From Procambarus clarkii (Eukaryota > Arthropoda > Malacostraca > Decapoda > Cambaridae), in contig NC_091220.1 in assembly GCF_040958095.1 (NCBI RefSeq), positions 23,622,442-23,686,441 of the forward strand: 64,000 bases of DNA, written 5' to 3'. Both the position numbers and the translations under genes were made by a program. Each line of letters begins with the position of its first letter. Within the stretch, counting starts at the first letter, position 1. The notes beneath the pieces were generated by a model. It made no database searches. It saw only the letters and a program-made list of their open reading frames with translations, and had not been told where the DNA came from. Of the stretch, positions 56,698 to 64,000 are shown in pieces.

Positions 56698-56747
<50 letters not shown>
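56698..56747. repeat. (TA)n tract between foldback copies
   Basis: About 50 bp of TA. Confidence 0.95.
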
Positions 56748-56750
<3 letters not shown>

Positions 56751-57133
56751 GTACCTAGTAGCCAGAACGCACTTATCAGCCTACTATGCAAAGCCGAATT
56801 TGCCTAATAAGCCAAGTCTTCATGAATTAATTATTTTTCGACTACCTAACCTACCTAACCTAACCTAACCTAACTTTTTCGGCTACCTAACCTAACCTAA
56901 CCTATAAACATAGGTTAGGTTAGGTTAGGTAGGGTTGGTTAGGTTCGGTCATATATCTATGTTAATTTTAACTCCAATAAAAAAAAATTGACATCATACG
57001 TAATGAAATGGGTAGCTTTATCATTTCATAAGAAAAAAATTAGAGAAAATATATTAATTCAGGAAAACTTGGCTTATTAGGCAAATCGGGCCTTGCATAG
57101 TAGGCTGATAAGTGCATTCTGGCTACTAGGTAC

Positions 57134-57136
<3 letters not shown>
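56748..57136. mobile_element. Foldback element with inverted telomere-like core, copy 2
   Basis: 389 bp, same termini and same order as copy 1. It has a longer left telomere-like run (five or more CCTAA units). The two copies are similar but not identical in the core, so they are separate insertions or an old duplication. Confidence 0.9.

Positions 57137-57205
<69 letters not shown>
57137..57205. repeat. (TA)n/(TG)n tract
   Basis: TA array ending in GTGTGTGTG before unique sequence. Confidence 0.95.
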
Positions 57206-57215
<10 letters not shown>

Positions 57216-58178
57216 CTAGAGTGTTGAATATCATTTTCATGTGTACAGTGAATTATTGTGTTATCGCCTTCGAAAGGAATTACTGAGTCTAAGGTCAGTA
57301 CCGTGGTTAATTGCATTCATTATCATTATTATGATCTGCGGTGCATAACGCCTTTACAGTGAATTATTGTGTTTATCGCTGTAGAAATGATTTATGGAGC
57401 TTGAGACCAGTAAAGTGACTCATTGTGTTCTATTGCCATTATAGCAGATATTGTTTTGATTGCAAATATTGTGATTACTGCGAATTTAAAGAAACAGGCT
57501 CTTAACGCCAGGAAACAAGTACAGAGGAGTTCACACAGTGAGGGGGGCCGCCCAGCTGATTTTGACAGGAGGGGGAGTATTGCCCTCTTGATGAGTTCCA
57601 GTTTTATGAAGAGAGAGTGACTTACTGCCATGTTCTTGTTGCTTCGTTGTTGATATGGATATACTACCTTGTGTGTTTTAAGTAAAATACAAAACTACCT
57701 TCGCGTTTGTATTATCCCTCCCTATCTTTTTGCTATAGAACAGTTGGAAAGAGTGAGAGTGATAGAGATACATACCTGCCTGTGACCAGTTTTAACGAGT
57801 GAGCTCTCTGTCACTAGTACCACAATCCTACGATACCACTGACGTGTTACTGGACACGGGAAACACCAGTTGGCGACCTTGCAGTTAGTAGTAGAGCCTG
57901 TGTCGGGGCGGGCACACGGTTGGGAGAGAGCTGACCGTGTTTTCACTCGTCTTTAGCTATAAGACCGGCTGGAGATTGACTGGGATACTCTCCTGGCGAA
58001 CAGTGGCGGTGTGAGGATTGAGTGATGAACCGCAGGGTTACGGTGAGTAACAGTTATCACTAATACTACTTGGTGGTGTCTGAAGGGAGAGAGGGACACC
58101 CTGAAATTAGCGACCGTTGACAGGATATTAAGTACGGTCATTTATACTTATTCTTACAACTAAAGTAAACCCCGACAT
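57206..58178 (+). other. Probable 5' LTR region of element D
   Basis: Non-coding, with an inferred LTR end at CCCCGACA (58171-58178) just before the first exact PBS-like copy. The left boundary is unknown. 'cagtgaattattgtgtt' occurs twice (57227 and 57358). Two degenerate PBS-like strings (57871 and 58109) lie within. Confidence 0.45.
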
Positions 58179-58336
58179 TGGCGACCTTGCCAGGATTTCG
58201 GGATTATGTTCTTGTATACTGTTACTTACTTCGTCGATGTATACAACCGACACCCCAATATTGGCGACCTTGCCAGGATTAAGTACTTATACTGTTTCTT
58301 ACCGGTAAACCCCGACATTGGCGACCTTGCCAGGAT
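58179..58336 (+). promoter_or_regulatory. Three identical PBS-like 18-mers in tandem, element D
   Basis: TGGCGACCTTGCCAGGAT occurs exactly at 58179-58196, 58262-58279 and 58319-58336. It starts with TGG and resembles tRNA-Arg-type gypsy primer sites. The first and third are preceded by the same GTAAACCCCGACAT, so the duplicated unit includes the LTR end. Confidence 0.75.
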
Positions 58337-58447
58337 AACGATCAAGGATATCGATCAGGATAACGATCAGGTTAACGATTACGGTTGCGACTGTGGTACT
58401 TGACAGTGGTATTAGGTGCAGGTACAGATTATCGCTCATAGCACAAG

Positions 58448-60011
58448 ATGGAGGATGAGAAAGTAGTAAAGTTTATTGATACCAGAGATGAGCGGGTGCT
58501 GGAGGATTGCACGAAAGCGCAGCTGCAGTCGATAGCTGACCACTTTGGGATAAAGTTGAGATCTTCCAAAGTGGGAGAGAGGAGACTTGAGATCGTGGCA
58601 CAGCTCAGGGCCCGAGATGAGGCTTTATGGGAGGAACGACCACGGACAGCTGCCAGTGCAGGGGAGAACGTGAGCAGTAGGGGATCCAGCGGCAGCAGGC
58701 GCAACGTCAAGCTGGAGATAATGAAGCTGCAGCTGGAAGCACAGCTGAAGTGTGAAGAGGCACAGCTGCGTAAGGAAGAGCGTGATCAAGAAGCACAGCT
58801 GAGACGTGAAGAACGGGAGGCACAGCTGAAGCGTGAGGAACGAGAAGCACAGCTGAGATGGGAAGAGCGTGAGCACGAGGCACAGCTGAGACAGGAGCGC
58901 GAGCTGGAAGCTAAGCTGAAGCAGCAAGAAATTGAAGCAAACCGAGAGGTTGAGCTGAAGCGAGCTGAACTAGGGCTAGCCCCACCTGCCCCTCCACAGC
59001 AGGAAGACCATCGGGTGAGAGAACGAGATTTGCCGGTCTTTGTGCCAAACGAAGCTGAAGGTTTCTTTGACCACTTCGAGAGGGTCGCTTTTTTGAAGAA
59101 GTGGCCGAGAACAGAGTGAGCTGAGCTGGTTCAGGGTAGGCTCACTGGTGAAGCTCGCGAAGCCTACAACATGCTTGACCTCAAGGAGTGCACCAACTAT
59201 GATGCTGTAAAGAGAGCCGTGCTTCACTCTTTCAAACTGACGCAGGAATGTTACAGGAAAAGATTAAGGGAATGTACCCGTTCGCCAGGAAAATCGTATG
59301 CGGAGACGGCGATGGACATGGAGAGAAAATTCTTGAAGTGGCTGGAATCTGAAGGAGCGAAGTCAGCTGAAGATGTCAAGAGGCTGATGGTCATGGAGAA
59401 GTTTATGTCCGTGCTCTCTCCTGAGATCAGGGTTAGAGTAAAGGAGGCGGACATAAAGGACCTGAGGGCCACTGCCGACAGAGTTGACATGCTGGAAGAA
59501 GCCTTGCGACCACGCCGAGAGGGACAGCACCAACCGCCAGTATACTCCGGATATGGGAGAAGTTATAGAAGGACGGACGGATGGAGAACAGGAACGAGTT
59601 CTCCCAAGTCTCACCTCTCGAGTGGAGACAGTAGAGGATCAAAGAGTGCTGTGGAGCCGGTCAAGAAGTCCTTAGCTGAAAGCTCAGGAGCTGTTGCTGC
59701 AACAAGAGACGCTATGAAGGAGACGACTGAAGGCGTGAGGAAGACCCACGGAGCGACGGCCTCTGGAGGCGTTGCCAGGGCGAGCGGTGGTGGAAGGTCA
59801 CCGCCAAGGAAGTCCCGCTGCTACAACTGTGGGGCATTCGGACACTTCTCGCGGGAATGCAGACGCCCTAAGCAGCAGGGAAACGTTGCTTTCGTGAGGG
59901 TAGAGGACCAGATGGCCGAGAGGGTGCGGGATGAACCCATACTGAGTGGGGAGAAAAGAGTTCACCCATTCGTGTGTGAGGGGACCGTAAGGATGAGGGA
60001 CGCATGTGAGA
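58448..60011 (+). pseudogene. Element D Gag
   Basis: Start ATGGAGGATGAG at 58448. Residues 1-80 include a SAP-like segment (LEDCTKAQLQSIADHFGIKL). A charged coiled coil (about 85-190) of REER-EAQL repeats follows. The frame is stopped by TGA at 59117-59119 but continues in phase with AELVQGRLTGEAREAYNML, so this is one nonsense mutation (probably from Trp). The capsid/SCAN-like part (59171-59480: KRLMVMEKFMSVLSPEIRVR), a basic Ser/Gly linker and one CCHC knuckle, CYNCGAFGHFSREC (59818-59859), come next. It ends where insertion E enters (60012), before the protease. Confidence 0.9.
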
Positions 60012-63000
60012 TTTTTTTTCTTTGACAATTATCAAAAGAATTAAGTCCTATTGATGTTACATTAATCGTAACTACCTCGCAAGAGAGGCAGACCTTAAAC
60101 AGCAAGAGCTGCCAGTGGCAGATACTTAATCTTAAAGCCTAAGATCATAGGACCGCGGGAGCAAACCACCAGGCGAAACAACATGGGTAACACCTGTCAC
60201 TTAGGTCGCTGGCTCCTCCTAGTTGACAACTAATAAAGGGCAGCCAATGGATTCTCACTTCTTATTTATAGAAGTGTGGTGCTGTGCAATGGACTCGAGC
60301 TTTAGATACAAACTTGATATGAACATAAGCAGGCAAAGCGTTGCAGAACATGAAATGTGGGGCAGTAATATTGGAAGGTTTGACGTAAACGACCGTTTTC
60401 TATAACAAACAATTTATTCACAAAACAAATACTAAAACTACTACACAGTGAATTTATGTTACTTTACTGTCACTCCAGTGGCACATTCAAGAACAGCTAA
60501 TCAACAGCCTGATGGACCCAGGTATCCTTATCCCGTCGTCACTGACTGACTAATGACACTAACTGAACAAAGTGGTGCCCACTGGTGACGCAAGCTTGCA
60601 ATCAATATTGTCACAGCTTCCCGGTGAACCAATACTCTAATCACAAAATTTGACTGGCGCTTGCTGTCCTCAACGAGGTTCCAAGTAACAGGGCGGTTAA
60701 TCCAAGAAGGATAACCCCTTATAAAAATCTTACGTTAACACTTGTCTCTCAGGACAATCAACAACAAAAGTTACTCTAATTGAATTTAAACAATTACGGT
60801 AACACACACGTGTCTCAACGACACTTAAATGGCAGCAATAACTCGTAAATCAATTAATTACATCAACTTGAAAATCAAGCATTCGGTGAGTAATTCCCAA
60901 TTAATTACTGAATACAACAGCCTATTAATTCAAACGAGTATTGATAAAGCCTACTGTCTCTCAACTGACAGTTCACTTCCGGTCTTACGACAAGATTACC
61001 TTAACGAGGGTAGACTACTGTACCACACAAGGTTACAAGACACTCCGTGTAAACAACAACATCAACACCTGGTGAATTCACTAAGTGGCGGTTACTAATT
61101 CTCTTTAATTAGCTACGAGTGCTTAATCACTCTGTCCGCAGACAGATCTGATCAGTCCAACGAATTACAGCAGCTTAATTACAGCGCAATTGACTCCGAT
61201 CATAACAGACCGTCAACCCCTTACGTTAATCAATCAATTAACGACAGCTCGTTAAATCGTTAACACTACATTAGTCTTCACTTGACAATTCCTTCACTGC
61301 GTGAACTTCACTGTGACTGTTGCCTTTACACGTCTCTACGTTAATCACAAGAATGTTCAACGAAGCAAGTGACCTCGTTAAGTAAATCGTGACCCCCGTT
61401 GAACTTAACTGACTAATTCTCACGGAATCCTTCACAGTACACAACGCCTTCCACCAAGGACAAACTTGTCTACGGTTTACACACGGTACAACCCAGTACA
61501 TCACAGTACAACACAGTAGATCCTTGCCACTCACGGCAAAACTTGTAAATGACTTCCCTCAGTAAATTATCTACCAATAATTCACACTTTACCACAACAC
61601 AACGGTAAAATTTATAACCAAGGGAAACCTCCCTGTTACCCCTTTCACTGCTGAAAAGGGAATCAAATTACAGGAAATTACATACACGGCACATAGAGAA
61701 AATAGCAGCAAATAACTCACTTTACTCTACCGTGTCGTGTCCTCACACACGTCAAAATCACAGTTGGGCCCAACCTCAACTTGATGACGGCAAACAGGGT
61801 AAACTCACACTTCTCCAATTCCCATTCACCTCACCAGGTGGTCACAGGGACAAAGGACAGACGGAACACTGGGGCGAACCCAGCTTCAGAGTTTTATTAC
61901 CCAAAACGGAAACAGTGTACTTATATCAATCATGTGGGCCCGCAACCTACTCTCACACACATACACGTCAACCTCACACTCCCACTGCTGCTGCTGGATG
62001 ATGACGTAGGCGTCCTCACTTCCTACACGTGGTCAGGTGGAGCACAGAGTCCTAGACCATGGGTTTAGCTCCACACACAGAGACCAGGTGGCGCGAACAA
62101 GCCGGCTTAGGCAGACCAGGGTGCGCGCACAACAGCAGGGATGCGGTACCACGCCCTTCCACTTGACACGGTACCCCAGGATACGACGGTACACGGTGTT
62201 ACACGGTACACGAGACACAAGATGGACTCCGTCACTGTTCTTTTGTAATTCCTCAGAATTAGGAATTTTAAGGTTTCTCTCATAACACTGAAACCTTCTC
62301 TAGCACGTCTCACTGCAGTACCTTCAAGCACAGATATGATAGACGACGGATGTCACTTTCGTAGCCCGATAATTAACCGCCTCACTCAGTCCAGTTGCTC
62401 TAAGATGGCGTCCCACAATTACGCAGCTAGGTGACAAGTTCACACTGTTCGGTACAAGTAACTTTCCGAACTACCGGATTCTTACTGACGGCACACGGAA
62501 AGATAGCAAAATGATAGGCGTGACTTTAATAACGTTGCAGGCGGTATTTCCTGATGCTTGGCCTAGCTTGGAAAATTACGTCCTATAAAATTACATAGCA
62601 ACGTTCTAGGTATGAATATTTTTTCCCGCCAAGACTACCCCTGAGGTACCATGCGGCACCCCTCAGCGTCTTGACCAATCACAGTTCAGCATTCCTGAGG
62701 CCCAGGAGCCCTGGCCATTGGCGCACCTGCCTCACGACGCTACCCCCCTCTCTCACGAGGAAGACACGTGATAGGGGAGGGGGGGTGGTCTACAGCCGTT
62801 AACCCCCCCATACCTCCCTCTCTACACTTGACTTGTACAAAAATTTCCCTGAAATCAGCTCCCTCCTGTAATTTCCTTCACAGACCTGATACAGCGATCA
62901 GAATGACATTATGTCTAGCATATGTCCCGGGCTGTGCAACGACACCCAATACGACTGTGGAAAAGTTATATACAGAAAGTTGAATCACGGTGCACATCAC

Positions 63001-63033
63001 TGGTGCACAATGCAATTTTGTACTTAATTCAGT
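60012..63033 (-). mobile_element. Insertion E: ~3.0 kb unclassified retroposed-looking sequence in element D
   Basis: The flanks gcatgtgaga (60002-60011) and gcacgcgaga (63034-63043) match at 8 of 10 positions, and joining them restores the D reading frame into the protease. The left end is a run of eight T, that is, an A-tail on the minus strand, as in LINE-type insertion. No recognisable protein is encoded; the longest frames are under 100 codons. The right part (62640-62990) is GC-rich with CCAAT-type strings, promoter-like for minus-strand transcription. It could be a non-autonomous LINE derivative, a retroposed non-coding transcript, or a long LTR-type sequence. Confidence 0.5.
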
Positions 63034-63588
63034 GCACGCGAGAGCAGGAAAAATATGTCTCCTGACAATGCAGACCCCATTCCTGTGAAGATATTGAGAA
63101 ACACCTTGGCAGATTTTACCCTGGTGAGTAGGACCCTGTTCCCCATGGGTTACGAGAGTACCAGTGTGCGGGTGGCTGTTGTGACCACTGTGGGTGGCCC
63201 AGTGAGGATACCCCTACACCAGGTGACTCTGAATTCTGATTATGGCTATCAGACCCTGGTGGTAGGGGTCTGCGCATCAATGCCCAAGATGGAGGCACAA
63301 GTCATCCTGGGAAATGAGGCATATGGAGGATGTGTCCTCCCTAACCTCGTGAAGGGAGAGGAGTGTTTGGAGCACTGTAAGGAGAATGGCGGAGTATTAG
63401 ACGCCTGTGGGGAAGAGAAGGGAATTGCCACGGTAGCGTTCCCTGTATGCGCTGTGATCCCAAGGCAGTGTGACGGACACGGAGGGAGTGGATCTGATAG
63501 GGCTGAAGATGAGACTTCCGAAAGCCTGGGAGTCGATCACCTCTTCGTGGAACCTGGAGAACGAGTGGAAGGCAAAGGGAGCTAGGAT
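63034..63588 (+). pseudogene. Element D protease region
   Basis: Continues the D frame after insertion E. PIPVKILRNTLADFTLV occupies the position of the aspartic protease active site (ILRDTGA-type), but the catalytic triad reads N-T-L: the Asp and Gly are lost, so it cannot be active. TLVVGVCASMPKMEAQVILGN is the C-terminal 'vilG' strand. The rest, to a TAG at 63583-63585, is a hydrophilic linker. Confidence 0.8.
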
Positions 63589-63775
63589 GGTGAGTTACAG
63601 GTGACCCTCGCCAGTTCTCTTGGAGTGGACCGCCCTCGTCTGGGAGAGTTACAGCAGATAGAGTTCCCGAATTGATTCATGAGGCCAAAGGAAACGTGTT
63701 GGTCCTGAGAGGGCCACTCATTTTTATATACAGGACGGAATGCTAATGAGACAGTGGAGGCCTGTGAGTAAGAAA
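63589..63775 (+). pseudogene. Element D linker towards Pol, truncated
   Basis: In broken frames, TLASSLGVDRPRLGELQQIE and YIQDGMLMRQWRPVS resemble the segment between protease and the next Pol domain of gypsy elements ('f.l.dGvLmR.w.p'). It stops where the LINE tail begins, so the remainder of Pol may have been displaced beyond the window. Confidence 0.55.
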
Positions 63776-64000
63776 TATTGCAGGAACAACCGTGGACATC
63801 TTCAAGAGAAAACTGGACGGTTTTCTAAGAGACATTCCGGATCAGCCGGGCTGTGGTGGGTACGTGGCCCTGCGGGCCGCTCCAACAACAGCCCGGTGGA
63901 CCAAACTCTCACAAGTCGAGCCTGGCCTCGGGACGGGCTTGGGGAGTAGAAGAACTCCCAGAACCCCATCAACCAGGTATCAACCAGAGGATGGAGGCCG
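63776..64000 (+). pseudogene. LINE ORF2 C-terminal tail
   Basis: The frame TTVDIFKRKLDGFLRDIPDQ, then PGCGGYVALRAA, is the C-terminal end of a LINE protein family common in arthropods. It continues open to the window edge. It is inserted in element D. I recall the downstream 'actctcacaagtcgagcctg' sequence as abundant in crayfish. Confidence 0.7.

Overview
This is a transposon-dense eukaryotic window, most likely from a decapod crustacean, with a freshwater crayfish as my best guess. The direct evidence is GT-AG spliced exon structure, interstitial arthropod-type (TTAGG)n motifs, tRNA-derived SINEs, long (TA)n arrays and several nested LTR and non-LTR retrotransposons. The crayfish guess rests on my memory that several repeats here (the tRNA-SINE bodies, the (TA)n-flanked foldback element, the short SINE near 42.8 kb) are very common in crayfish assemblies; I could not check this. 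No bacterial operon, CRISPR array or rRNA gene is present.

Layout. 0-6.3 kb: a decayed minus-strand LINE, an unidentified minus-strand ORF pair, a SINE fragment, two minisatellites (14/42 bp and a purine-rich 27 bp one) and a decayed ORF1/gag-like stretch. 6.3-22.5 kb: a decayed Ty3/gypsy-type element (A) with the usual order PR-RT-RNase H-IN. Its 5' leader was invaded by a young, internally deleted BEL/Pao element (7.2-12.0 kb, minus strand), and its 3' LTR-like part by a 5'-truncated LINE with a 14-bp target duplication. 22.8-27.8 kb: a LINE scrap, simple repeats, then a minus-strand LINE with an uninterrupted 1042-codon RT plus RNase H frame. 28.2-29.6 kb: a 34-bp minisatellite split by a solo LTR with a perfect 5-bp target duplication. 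29.8-44.8 kb: a decayed gypsy-like element (B) carrying a younger, nearly intact relative (C, 33.0-40.1 kb) inside its gag. 44.8-54.7 kb: the region most like host DNA, with a tandem tRNA-SINE, a one-repeat ankyrin exon, a 26-bp satellite, a possible terminal exon and little else. 54.7-57.2 kb: the 3' part of a LINE with a restriction-like endonuclease, then (TA)n tracts with two foldback elements. 57.2-64 kb: the 5' part of another gypsy-type element (D), whose protease region is split by a 3-kb insertion (E), ending in a LINE tail.

The most interesting system is the B/C family. Its polymerase is Ty3/gypsy-like, but integrase lies upstream of reverse transcriptase, the order expected of Ty1/copia. 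Two copies of clearly different age share this order. A second theme is duplication of primer-binding-site-like sequences just inside the LTRs of unrelated elements (BEL/Pao and D). The clearest host gene trace is the 99-bp phase 1-1 ankyrin exon at 46.83 kb.
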